Shown here in pieces: positions 1-7,852 of a stretch of DNA of 64,000 nt; within the stretch, counting starts at the first letter, position 1; every line of letters begins with the position of its first letter. The DNA is taken from the NCBI RefSeq assembly GCF_036188265.1, contig NZ_CP108093.1, forward strand, positions 1,860,001 to 1,924,000. Reading direction: 5' to 3'. This DNA comes from Streptomyces sp. NBC_00247 (GTDB taxonomy: Bacteria; Actinomycetota; Actinomycetes; Streptomycetales; Streptomycetaceae). Made by a program: the position numbers and the translations under genes. Below the pieces are notes generated by a model. The model saw only the letters and a list, made by a program, of their open reading frames with translations, made no database searches and had not been told where the DNA came from.

Positions 1-916
1 ACTGCTGCTGGAGGGCGAGTTCGGCGAGCGCGTTCTCGACCTCGCCGCCGCCTCCGCTGCCGAAGATGGCACCGACCACCGAGGCGATGGCGACGGTGTC
101 GGTGGCCGTGAAGTCGGCGATGTCCTTGCCGTGTCCGGTGAGTTCGTATTCGCCCGGATAGTTGTTGGCGGCCAGGTCGGCGTCGATGAAGGCGTTGATG
201 CCCGCCACGTAGTCGTCGATGTCCTGCACGGCCTGGGTGCCGCGCGCCCCGGAGGCCGCGACCCGGTCGAGCTGGGCGCTGAGGTCGGCCTCGGTGTACG
301 GGGCGACGGCCCAGAGGCTCTCCTCCAGCGCCCGGTTGCCCGCCGCACCGCCCGCGAACGAGGACAGTTTCCCGCGCCCGACGTGGCGCAGGATGTCCAT
401 CAGCCACAGCCGGTCCTGGCCCGCCGCGTAACCGGCGCCGAACTCGGTGTCGGCGCGGGTGGTGCCCTTGATGTGCGGGGTGCCGGTGGCCTTGTCCCGG
501 GTGATGGTGACGCCACTGCGCGGGGTGAGGGTGGACTCGGTCTGACCGGACGGTACGCCGAAGGAGGCGTCGTTGAAGTAGTTCGCCAACTGGTCGGGGG
601 TGAGCCCGGAGTAGTCGTGCAGCAGGTTGTCGTACTTCTCGATCTGGTCGGCGGAGTGCGCCGGCCGGGTGCCGATCGACTTGTGGAGCAGGATGCCGGC
701 GAGGGTGGCGTGCCCGTTCTGACCTGCGGTGAGGATGTCCAGGCACTGGCCCTGGCAGGGGTCGCCCGTGGCGGGCAGCGGATCGGAGGTCGCGGCGGCC
801 GTGGGGGCGGCGACCAGGGCGCCGGCGAGCAGCGTTCCGGCGGCGAGCAGGGAGACGGCGGCGGCGCGGGGTCTGGTCCGTCGCACGCGCCGCAGGAGGC
901 GCTTGGCAGGATTCAA
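1..916 (-). CDS. Penicillin acylase family protein (3' end off the left edge)
   Basis: N-terminal part of a secreted Ntn-hydrolase of the penicillin/acyl-homoserine-lactone/aculeacin acylase family, which cleaves amide bonds of N-acyl compounds outside the cell. About 305 residues are visible. A basic N-terminus followed by a hydrophobic Ala/Leu stretch and an Ala-rich end looks like a signal peptide. The alpha-subunit signature is clear: GTPHIKGTTRADTEFGAGYA, then AGQDRLWLMDILRHVGRGKL. The catalytic Ser that begins the beta subunit lies beyond the window, so activity cannot be judged. I used the TTG at 916; a GTG ten codons inside at 886 is possible, and neither has a strong ribosome binding site. 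Family assignment is firm, substrate unknown. Confidence 0.85.
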   Translation of the reverse strand, partial: MNPAKRLLRRVRRTRPRAAAVSLLAAGTLLAGALVAAPTAAATSDPLPATGDPCQGQCLDILTAGQNGHATLAGILLHKSIGTRPAHSADQIEKYDNLLHDYSGLTPDQLANYFNDASFGVPSGQTESTLTPRSGVTITRDKATGTPHIKGTTRADTEFGAGYAAGQDRLWLMDILRHVGRGKLSSFAGGAAGNRALEESLWAVAPYTEADLSAQLDRVAASGARGTQAVQDIDDYVAGINAFIDADLAANNYPGEYELTGHGKDIADFTATDTVAIASVVGAIFGSGGGGEVENALAELALQQQ

Positions 917-1445
917 CTGAGGGCTCTCGATCCGGGTGTCGGGGGCCGTACGGCTCCGGGGGGGAACACCGGCGGGAGCCCGGTGCCTGCGCACGCTAGC
1001 CCGCGTGGGGGGCTGCCGGTAAGGCTCGCGCGCCGATCGCCAGAAACCTGCAACACCCGCTTCACACGGGGGATTTGACAGCCGCGTCCGGGGACGCTCG
1101 CGCACGGTCCGGAGTGGCGGGGCGTAGGCCGGGCGAAAAGGTGATGCGCCGGGGGCCGGGGCTGAGTACGTTCGTCACCGCGGGGCGGCTCCGCAGCGTG
1201 CTTCCTTCTCCCCTTTCTCTGTAAAAGAACCAGCGCGCTCACTTCCCGCCCCGCATTCGTCTGCTCCGCACCCGCGACGGTTCGGCACCGGTCGGCAGTT
1301 GGCCCGCCCCTCGCCCGGCGACCTGTCCGCGAGGGTTTCCCGCCCGTCGCCTTTGCCGCCGGCCGGTCCCACGGATCGCTGCTCGGGGCGGCGCTCCCGC
1401 AGGACCGCCGCGCGGGGGAACACCTTACGGAGAGGAACCCGACCC
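917..1445. other. Intergenic region between divergent genes
   Basis: About 530 bases separate the acylase gene from the RING protein gene. It must hold promoters in both directions. An A/T-rich island (TGTAAAAGAA) lies near 1220-1229, and a TTGACA hexamer at 1074-1079 on the + strand has no credible -10 box at the right distance. A GGAGAGGAAC ribosome binding site sits at the right end before 1446. I see no gene or RNA structure here. Confidence 0.5.
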
Positions 1446-4199
1446 ATGACGACCACCACCACCCGGACCACCGCGCCGAGCACGCGGAGCCTGGACGCGG
1501 TGCTGCTGAGTCGCCGCGGCGCGGTCTACTTCCCCGGCGGCGCTTCCACCGCCCGTGTCCCCTCGCCCCGGACACTCGCCGGGGTCACCCTGCTGGAGAC
1601 CGACCTCGTCGAGCGCGGCTTCCTCGTCTCGGCGGGACTGCGCACCGCGCTCACGCGGCTCGGTGACGGCGCGCTCGCCGTCACGGGTACCTCGCTGCTC
1701 GCCGGCATCGACGCGGAGCTCGGCGCGGACCGCGACCACACCCCTCTGTTCCGCGACTTCCCCACCAGTACCCCCCTGGACACCCTCGGCTTCTACGTGG
1801 ACCGTGTCCTGAGCCTCGGCCTCCAGGACGGGGACCAGCCCTGCGTGCTCTGCGGTGCGGCCGGCACCGTCCATCCGGTCGCCCCCTGCGCCCACCTCGT
1901 CTGCCGTTCCTGCTTCGACGGCGCCGACTTCTCCGCCTGCCCGATCTGCCACCGCCGCATCGACCCGGCGGACCCCTTCCTGCGCCCCTCGTCCGTCCGG
2001 CCGGGCGCCTCGGCCCACCGGGCGCCGCCCGCCCGGCTGCGGGTGCTGGCTCTCGGCGGGGACGCGGGCGACCGCCGCGCCCACGCCCACGCCGAGCTGG
2101 CCGCGCTGCTGTCGCGTACGGGTGCGCTCAGCCCCCAGGACGGCGACGACCTGGGCGCTCTGCTGGAGGGCGTGGGCGACCGCTCCGCTCTCGCCTGGCT
2201 GCCGGAGGAGGTCCCGGGCCGGGAGGCCAAGGCCCGCCTGCTGGCCTGGCTGCTCGCGGACCCGGCGCACTTCCCGGTGACACTTCCGGCCGTCGTCCGC
2301 CGGATCACCACCGCGACCGACGTACTGCGGCTGCTCGCGGTGCGTTCGGGCGGCGACCCCGGCCTGGTGGAAAGGGTTCGCCCGGCGCCGGTGGCACGAC
2401 CGCTCCGCCGCGCGCTGATCCAGGCGCTGGACGGCTTGGACCCGGTGTCGGCCACCGAGGACATGGGCCGTCGGCCGGAGCTGTGGAAGCGGGCCGGCGA
2501 GCGGTTGCATCCCTTCGAGTACGCCCACCGCTTCCCGCACGCCGCTCTCGCCTTCGCCGCGCTCCGCGAACTCCGGCTCACGGACGACACCCTGTCCACC
2601 GGCCTGCGGGCGACCGCGGCGACCGTGCCCGGCGCCGGCACGGAGACGGGCCGGGTACGGGTGCCCGGGTGGGCGGGACACGTGGAGGCGGCACTGTCCG
2701 CCACGGACCTGCCGACCGCGCTGCGCCTGCTCGGACAGCGCCCCGGAGAGCTGGTACGCCGCGCCGACCACCTGCTGCGCCTGGCGGGACCGGTGGGCGC
2801 CGGCCCGGTGATCGCCGCGCTCGCCACGGCCGTTCCCGCGGTGGCCCCGGCGGTGCTGCTCTCCGCCCTGGGCGCGCTGCGCTCCCGTACGACGGTGCGT
2901 GAGAACCGGGTGTTCTTCCCCAAGGGAACCGCGGCGAAGGCCCACGTCGCCGACGACGGGCGGGTGCCGCTCGACGCCTCGGTCGTCGCGCGCGCCGTCG
3001 CCCTGCTGACCGAAGAGGTGCTGCGCCGGGCCGCCGCTCTCCCGTCGGTGGAGACCGCGGTCGTGGACGCCGAACTCGACGGAGTCGTCGCCCCGTTCGC
3101 GGAACGGACCGCCTCGCGCGCGCTGGTGACGCTGCCACGCGGCAGCGAGCTGGGCGTGCCGCCGGGCCGTACCGTGCGTCTCTTCCTGCACTGGACGGAG
3201 TCGGAGACCTCAGGCCGGACCGATCTGGACCTGGCGACCGCCATGTTCGACGCCGACTGGAACCACGTCGGTACCTGCGACTACACCCGGCTGCGGTACG
3301 CCGACGGCGCGGTGCACTCCGGCGACCTGACCAGCGCCCCGGCCCCGCGCGGCTCCTCGGAATTCGTCGACCTCGATCCGGAGAAGCTGGCCGCCACCGG
3401 TGTCCGGTACGTCGTCGCGGTCGTGTACTCCTTCAACGACGTCCCCTTCACCGAACTCGCGGACGCCTTCGCCGGGCTGATGGTCCGGGACCGGCCGGGG
3501 TGGGAGGGTCCGCCGTTCGACCCGCGCCAGGTGGAGCAGCGGTTCGACCTGACCAGCCCCGCCAAGGCGTGCGTCCCCCTGCTCCTCGACGTCCAGGCTC
3601 GTGCCATGCGCTGGCTGGACATCGTCCAGGGCGTCACCGGTACCCACCACGCCGTGCACCGCCACGGCGGCGGCCTCGCGGACCTCGGCCGGCACCTGAC
3701 CGCGCTGTTCACGTCGGGCGCCCGCGTCACCCTGGGCGAACTGGCCGTCTGGCACGCGGCCTCCCGCGCGCGGACCGTCCTCGTACGCCACGTCGACAGC
3801 ACGACGCGCACCTACGGTCGCCGTGACGGCGAGACCGCGGCCCAGTTCGCGGCGCGCATCGGCGGCCCGGACGAAGACGCGGTCGCGGGGGCGCAGGAGT
3901 CCGGTGTCGGAGCGATGGAGCCCGGTGCCGGGGCGGGTGAGCCGGCCGGCGCGCGGGCCGTGCCGGAGAACGCGCGACTGGCCTTCCTGCTGCGGGGCGA
4001 CTTCGCCCTGCCCGCCGGTGCGCAGGCGTACGCGGTCTACCCGGGCGGGCTCGACGCCGCGTCCGTACGGCTGCTCGCCGCCCCGGACCTGGTCAGCGGG
4101 CTCGCGCCGGAGGCGAGGGCCTCGGCCTCCTCGCGCACGGCCGGACCTGGGCGGGCCGGGGGCCACGACCGACCCACGGTTCCAGGCTCCCGGCCTTGA
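1446..4199 (+). CDS. RING-finger protein with TerD-like domain (MXAN_6230/SCO0854 family)
   Basis: A 917-residue cytoplasmic protein of unknown function. Residues about 133-171 form a RING-HC type zinc finger: CVLC, then CAH, CRSC and CPIC, which fits C-x2-C, C-x-H-x3-C-x2-C, C-x2-C. Residues about 565-685 resemble TerD-type calcium-binding stress domains (VRLFLHWTE, DLDLATAMFDADWNHVG, FVDLDPEKLA). The long middle is Leu/Ala-rich and helical with no recognised catalytic motif. The ATG at 1446 follows a GGAGAGGAAC site; an open frame continues upstream but lacks a ribosome binding site. RING domains in eukaryotes recruit ubiquitin-conjugating enzymes; whether that applies here is not known. 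The double SUKH-4 gene follows 177 bases downstream in the same direction. Confidence 0.8.
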   Translation: MTTTTTRTTAPSTRSLDAVLLSRRGAVYFPGGASTARVPSPRTLAGVTLLETDLVERGFLVSAGLRTALTRLGDGALAVTGTSLLAGIDAELGADRDHTPLFRDFPTSTPLDTLGFYVDRVLSLGLQDGDQPCVLCGAAGTVHPVAPCAHLVCRSCFDGADFSACPICHRRIDPADPFLRPSSVRPGASAHRAPPARLRVLALGGDAGDRRAHAHAELAALLSRTGALSPQDGDDLGALLEGVGDRSALAWLPEEVPGREAKARLLAWLLADPAHFPVTLPAVVRRITTATDVLRLLAVRSGGDPGLVERVRPAPVARPLRRALIQALDGLDPVSATEDMGRRPELWKRAGERLHPFEYAHRFPHAALAFAALRELRLTDDTLSTGLRATAATVPGAGTETGRVRVPGWAGHVEAALSATDLPTALRLLGQRPGELVRRADHLLRLAGPVGAGPVIAALATAVPAVAPAVLLSALGALRSRTTVRENRVFFPKGTAAKAHVADDGRVPLDASVVARAVALLTEEVLRRAAALPSVETAVVDAELDGVVAPFAERTASRALVTLPRGSELGVPPGRTVRLFLHWTESETSGRTDLDLATAMFDADWNHVGTCDYTRLRYADGAVHSGDLTSAPAPRGSSEFVDLDPEKLAATGVRYVVAVVYSFNDVPFTELADAFAGLMVRDRPGWEGPPFDPRQVEQRFDLTSPAKACVPLLLDVQARAMRWLDIVQGVTGTHHAVHRHGGGLADLGRHLTALFTSGARVTLGELAVWHAASRARTVLVRHVDSTTRTYGRRDGETAAQFAARIGGPDEDAVAGAQESGVGAMEPGAGAGEPAGARAVPENARLAFLLRGDFALPAGAQAYAVYPGGLDAASVRLLAAPDLVSGLAPEARASASSRTAGPGRAGGHDRPTVPGSRP

Positions 4200-4376
4200 C
4201 CAGATCCCGGGCGAGGTCCCGGAGATCCCACTCCTCGGACAGCAGCCCCAGGAGGCGTTGCTGCCGTTTCCGCAGCGATTGCGCACCCACCCTCTGTCCG
4301 CCCGCTGATGCTCCTATCGTGGAAGCGGTCAGAGATCTCACGGCAGGGATCCAGGCACGAGCACCACGGGGGAACC

Positions 4377-5582
4377 ATGTCCGACAAGGTCGTCCTGCCC
4401 GCACAAGCGCTCCATCCGCTCATCACGCACGGGCCGACGCGCCTGCGGCTCGCGGGCGCGGGGCTGCCCCTCACCCACGAGCTGATCCGGTTCGGGCCCC
4501 TGGCGGAGTCCCGGGTGGTGCGGGTCGTCGATCTGCTCGCGGACGGGGCGGACCCTGCTGAACTCCATCCGCACATCGGTCGCCTGCTGCGCGTCGGCCA
4601 CCTCCTCTGCGAGGGCGGTGAAGCCCAGGAGGTGGTACTCGACGGAGCCACGGGCCGGGTCTTCTCGATGGACCTCTTCGAGGACGCGCCCGGACTGATC
4701 GACGTGGTGCCGCTCGCGCCCTCCGTCGACGCCCTGGCCCGATTCCTCGGGGAGGTGGACGACCTGCGCGCGGGGCGCGGCCGGTTCGCAGGCGTGGCTG
4801 CCGGGCGGTACGGCACGGAGGTGGCGGCACGGGCCACCGAACTGCTGACGGCGGTCTTCGCGGAGGAGGACTGGGGCACCGACGGCTGGGGCAGCGCGGG
4901 CGCCCCGGACACCTGGGAGCACCCGGTGCCCGCGCTGTGGCGGATCGCCGCCGCCATCCGCCCGCTGGCCCTGGTCGCGGGGCCGGGCGAGGGACTGTGC
5001 CTCGGTCTGCCGAAGGGCTTGCTGGAGGCGGAGTTCGGCCCGGAGGACCTGGTGCGGACCGAGCCGTCCGCGCTCCCGGTGGCGCTCGTCCACGAGCCGA
5101 CCAGGCGCTTCCTCGCCGAGGTGGGGCTGCCGCGCACGCGGTTGATGTTCGGCCTGTGGAGCGAGGAGACGCTGTTGCGCCCGCTCGCGGAGGTCGAGAA
5201 GTCCCGGGACGCGGACCCGGCCGCGATACCGGCCGACGCGGACCGTCTGCTCTGCCTGGGCGGCCTGGTCGAGGACATGGAGGTCGTGGTCGACGGCACG
5301 ACCGGCCTGCTCTCGTACCGCCCCTACGCCGAGGACGCGTTGGTCCCGGTCAACGCCGACGTCTCCACGCTGGCCTTCACCCTGTGGATGTTCAGCCGGG
5401 AGCGACACCTCGACGCCGAGCAGGACTTCACCCAGGACTTCTACCACCAGCTCGCCGACGCCATGGCCGAAACGCTTGCCTCGGTCGACCCGGTGGCCTG
5501 CCTCCCCTCCACCGGTAAGGACGACTACCGCTACTGGCCGGAGGTGTTCCACGACGAGGCGGGCGGCGTGCTGCAGGGGTGA
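4377..5582 (+). CDS. Double SUKH-4 domain protein
   Basis: A 401-residue soluble protein with two copies of a SUKH-4-like fold. Copy one is about residues 20-130 and copy two about 240-350. Each starts with a GLP motif (LAGAGLPLTHELIRFG at 26; LAEVGLPRTRLMFGLW at 246), continues with an LL.(V/L)G..(E/V)...VVLDG..G segment, and ends with a helix before an acidic/aromatic turn. SUKH proteins are known mainly as immunity proteins that neutralise polymorphic toxins, but many actinobacterial copies are not next to a toxin, and none is visible here. The ATG at 4377 follows GGGGGAA; upstream frame extension is unlikely to be coding. Probably cotranscribed with the RING protein gene. Confidence 0.72.
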   Translation: MSDKVVLPAQALHPLITHGPTRLRLAGAGLPLTHELIRFGPLAESRVVRVVDLLADGADPAELHPHIGRLLRVGHLLCEGGEAQEVVLDGATGRVFSMDLFEDAPGLIDVVPLAPSVDALARFLGEVDDLRAGRGRFAGVAAGRYGTEVAARATELLTAVFAEEDWGTDGWGSAGAPDTWEHPVPALWRIAAAIRPLALVAGPGEGLCLGLPKGLLEAEFGPEDLVRTEPSALPVALVHEPTRRFLAEVGLPRTRLMFGLWSEETLLRPLAEVEKSRDADPAAIPADADRLLCLGGLVEDMEVVVDGTTGLLSYRPYAEDALVPVNADVSTLAFTLWMFSRERHLDAEQDFTQDFYHQLADAMAETLASVDPVACLPSTGKDDYRYWPEVFHDEAGGVLQG

Positions 5583-5618
5583 GTGGGGCCGCGAACGCCC
5601 GCACCGCACCGCACACGC

Positions 5619-5652
5619 GAACGCCCGCACCCCGATCGGGGTGCGGGCGTTC
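5619..5652. terminator. 34-base perfect palindrome, likely bidirectional terminator
   Basis: The 17-base arm GAACGCCCGCACCCCGA is followed directly by its exact reverse complement, with no spacer. It lies between the convergent SUKH-4 gene and dctA, as expected of a shared terminator. The first 13 bases of the arm also occur as a direct repeat at 5593-5605. There is no T-tract, which is common for Streptomyces terminators. Confidence 0.75.
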
Positions 5653-5782
5653 CCGGCGGGACGGCCGAGGCGGAGGTGGGGTTCTCGGCGAGGGTCCCGA
5701 CGTGTGAGGGCCCGGGAAGCCCGGCGCGCGTCCGTGCGGCTCGCACGGGCCGGTCCCGGTACCGGCCGGGCGTGCGGCCGGG

Positions 5783-7165
5783 TCAGACCTTCGCCGGTAC
5801 CCCGCCCCCGTCGCGCTGGTCCGGTACCTCCTCGGCTGCGGCCGGAAGGCCCGTACCCGGGTCCGCCGGTGCCTCGGCCTCCAGCATCCGCTCGTCGAAG
5901 GGGAGCCGCCCGGCCAGGACCTCGTCCACCCGGGCCCGGTCGATCTCCTTGGTCCAGGTACCCACGAGGACGGTGGCGACGGCGTTCCCGGCGAAGTTGG
6001 TCAGGGCGCGGGCCTCGCTCATGAAGCGGTCGATGCCGACGATCAGGCCGACGCCGTCCACGAGTCCGGGACGGTGCGACTGGAGGCCGCCCGCGAGGGT
6101 GGCGAGTCCGGCGCCGGTGACTCCGGCGGCGCCCTTGGAGGCGATGACCATGAAGACGAGGAGGGAGATCTGCTCGCCCGCGCTCAGCGGGTCACCCATG
6201 GCGTTGGCGATGAAGAGGGACGACATCGTGAGGTAGATGGCGGTGCCGTCGAGGTTGAAGGAGTAGCCGGTCGGCACGGTGATGCCGACGACGGGCTTGC
6301 TGACGCCGAGGTGCTCCATCTTCGCGATGAGGCGCGGCAGTGCCGACTCGGAGGACGAGGTCGACAGGATCAGCAGGAATTCGCGGCCGAGGTACTTCAG
6401 CAGGAGGAGCAGGTTCACCCCGGTGAACAGGCGCAGGATGGTCCCGAGGACGACGAAGACGAAGATCGCGCAGGTGACGTAGAAGCCGACCATGATGATG
6501 GCGAGCGACTTCAGCGCGTCCACGCCGGTCTCTCCGACCACCGCCGCCATCGCGCCGAACGCGCCGACCGGGGCCGCCCACATGATCATCGCGAGGATGC
6601 GGAAGACCAGCTTCTGGATGTGGCCGACGCCGCGCAGGACCGGTTCGCCGGCGGAGCCCAGGGCCTGGATGGCGAAACCGGCGAGCAGCGCGATCAACAG
6701 GGTCTGGAGGACCTCGCCCTCGGTGAAGGCCGAGACCATGGTCTTCGGGATGATGCCGAGCAGGAAGTCGGCGGTGGACTCGCTCGCCCCCGCCGCCTGC
6801 TTCTCCCCGGCCGCGCGGACGGTCTCGGTGAGGTGCAGGCCGGAGCCGGGTTCCAGGATGTTGCCGACGATCAGGCCGATGGCGAGGGCGACGGTCGACA
6901 TCACCAGGAAGTAGCCGAGCGCCAGCCCGCCCACCGCGCCGACCTTGGCGGCCTTGCGCACCGAGCCGACGCCCAGCACGATCGTGCAGAAGATGATCGG
7001 CGAGATCATCATCTTGATGAGGTTGACGAAGCCGGTCCCGATGGGCTTCAGCTCGACGGCGACCCCGGGGGCGGCGAAGCCCACGACGATGCCGAGCACC
7101 ACCGCGCCGATGACGGCGATGTACAGGTACTGGGTGCGGTCGCGCTGTCCGGCTGTCCCTGCCAC
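5783..7165 (-). CDS. dctA: C4-dicarboxylate:cation symporter (DctA/GltP family)
   Basis: A 460-residue inner-membrane sodium/proton-coupled carrier of the SDF family (PF00375) for succinate, fumarate, malate or acidic amino acids. It starts with a hydrophobic helix (YLYIAVIGAVVLGIVVGFAA), has multiple membrane segments, and contains the serine-rich re-entrant loop LSTSSSESALPRL and the substrate-binding motif FNLDGTAIY. Length fits the family. The GTG start at 7165 has an AGGAGG site five bases upstream. It is divergent from a CitA/DcuS-type two-component system, the usual arrangement for regulated dicarboxylate uptake, so C4-dicarboxylates are the more likely substrate; glutamate cannot be excluded from sequence. 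Confidence 0.9.
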   Translation of the reverse strand: MAGTAGQRDRTQYLYIAVIGAVVLGIVVGFAAPGVAVELKPIGTGFVNLIKMMISPIIFCTIVLGVGSVRKAAKVGAVGGLALGYFLVMSTVALAIGLIVGNILEPGSGLHLTETVRAAGEKQAAGASESTADFLLGIIPKTMVSAFTEGEVLQTLLIALLAGFAIQALGSAGEPVLRGVGHIQKLVFRILAMIMWAAPVGAFGAMAAVVGETGVDALKSLAIIMVGFYVTCAIFVFVVLGTILRLFTGVNLLLLLKYLGREFLLILSTSSSESALPRLIAKMEHLGVSKPVVGITVPTGYSFNLDGTAIYLTMSSLFIANAMGDPLSAGEQISLLVFMVIASKGAAGVTGAGLATLAGGLQSHRPGLVDGVGLIVGIDRFMSEARALTNFAGNAVATVLVGTWTKEIDRARVDEVLAGRLPFDERMLEAEAPADPGTGLPAAAEEVPDQRDGGGVPAKV

Positions 7166-7323
7166 GGGTGCCTCCTGGGTTCCGTCTCGGCTCGGTCGTG
7201 TCGCGTACGGGTCCCGGGAACCGGGCGCGTACGAACCCCCTCGCCCGGGGCACGTACGGGTCCCGTCCTCGGGGCGCGTACCGGCCCCCGTCCCTGGGGG
7301 CCCCGGTGACTATCCACCGAGCC

Positions 7324-7337
7324 GTGACGCGGGTCAC
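7324..7337. promoter_or_regulatory. Crp-like palindrome upstream of dctA
   Basis: GTGACGCGGGTCAC is a perfect 5-4-5 inverted repeat and fits the Streptomyces Crp consensus GTG-N6-GNCAC as I recall it. It lies 159 bases upstream of the dctA start. Carbon-source control of dicarboxylate uptake by Crp would make sense, but binding is inferred only. Confidence 0.45.
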
Positions 7338-7343
7338 CCTTGT

Positions 7344-7357
7344 GTTCATAACGTTCA
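7344..7357. promoter_or_regulatory. GTTCA direct repeat, possible response-regulator site
   Basis: GTTCATAAC is followed by GTTCAC, giving two GTTCA half sites nine bases apart (7344-7348 and 7353-7357), close to one helical turn. The position in the dctA upstream region suits a CitB/DcuR-type regulator, which here is encoded at 9553. Speculative. Confidence 0.3.
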
Positions 7358-7402
7358 CGCGGACCGGAGCCGCGTGCCGGAGCCTCGTGGCCTCGAAATC
7401 GC

Positions 7403-7690
7403 GTGGCCCCGGTACGCGGCACCGCCGCCGTGGACGCCCTGGTCGACCTCGCCTTCGGCGAACTGCCGCTGCACCGCGTCGAGACCGGGACCCGCACCAC
7501 GAACACCGCGGCCCTGGGCGTCCCTATCCACGGCCGGGGTTCCTCGCGGAGGGGGTACGCCTCTCCGCCTGCGCGCACCGGGGCCGTCGGCACGACCTCG
7601 GGTTGCACGCGCTGCTCCGGGAGGAGTGGGAGGCCCTCACCCGTGCCCGTGCCCGGTCCTGGGACCTGCCGGTCACCGGCTGCCCCGCCG
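7403..7690 (+). pseudogene. GNAT acetyltransferase remnant, frameshifted
   Basis: Two reading frames together give the C-terminal half of a RimJ/RimL-type N-acetyltransferase. The first frame reads ALVDLAFGELPLHRVETGTR followed by TNTAALGV, and near 7530 the similarity moves to another frame: GFLAEGVRLSACAHRGRRHD, then LGLHALLREEWEALTRAR. These match the family's conserved LHRVE..T...N.AS..VL...GF..EG and (H/Y)DL..HALL.EEW segments. The acetyl-CoA-binding first half (R-G-x-G-x-A) is missing, so the gene is both truncated and frameshifted. It occupies most of the long gap between dctA and the sensor kinase gene. Confidence 0.7.
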
Positions 7691-7852
7691 CGCCCGTGAC
7701 CCTCGCCGGTCGCTCCGGCCCGTCGCCCCGCCCGTCACCCTCGCCCGTCACCCCGCCGGTCGCCCCGCCGGTCGCCCCGGTGGCGTCCGTACCCGGCGCT
7801 CCTTCCCACCCGTGATCGCGCCCCTCCCCGCTCCGGGGGCAGACTGTCCGCC

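Noticed and set aside
1074..1100. TTGACA promoter for the RING protein gene
   Set aside because: No acceptable -10 hexamer 16-19 bases downstream, and it lies about 370 bases from the start codon.
1425..3191. A 588-codon leftward open frame opposite the RING protein gene
   Set aside because: Composition is that of an antisense shadow, and the + strand protein has an intact zinc finger and TerD-like domain.
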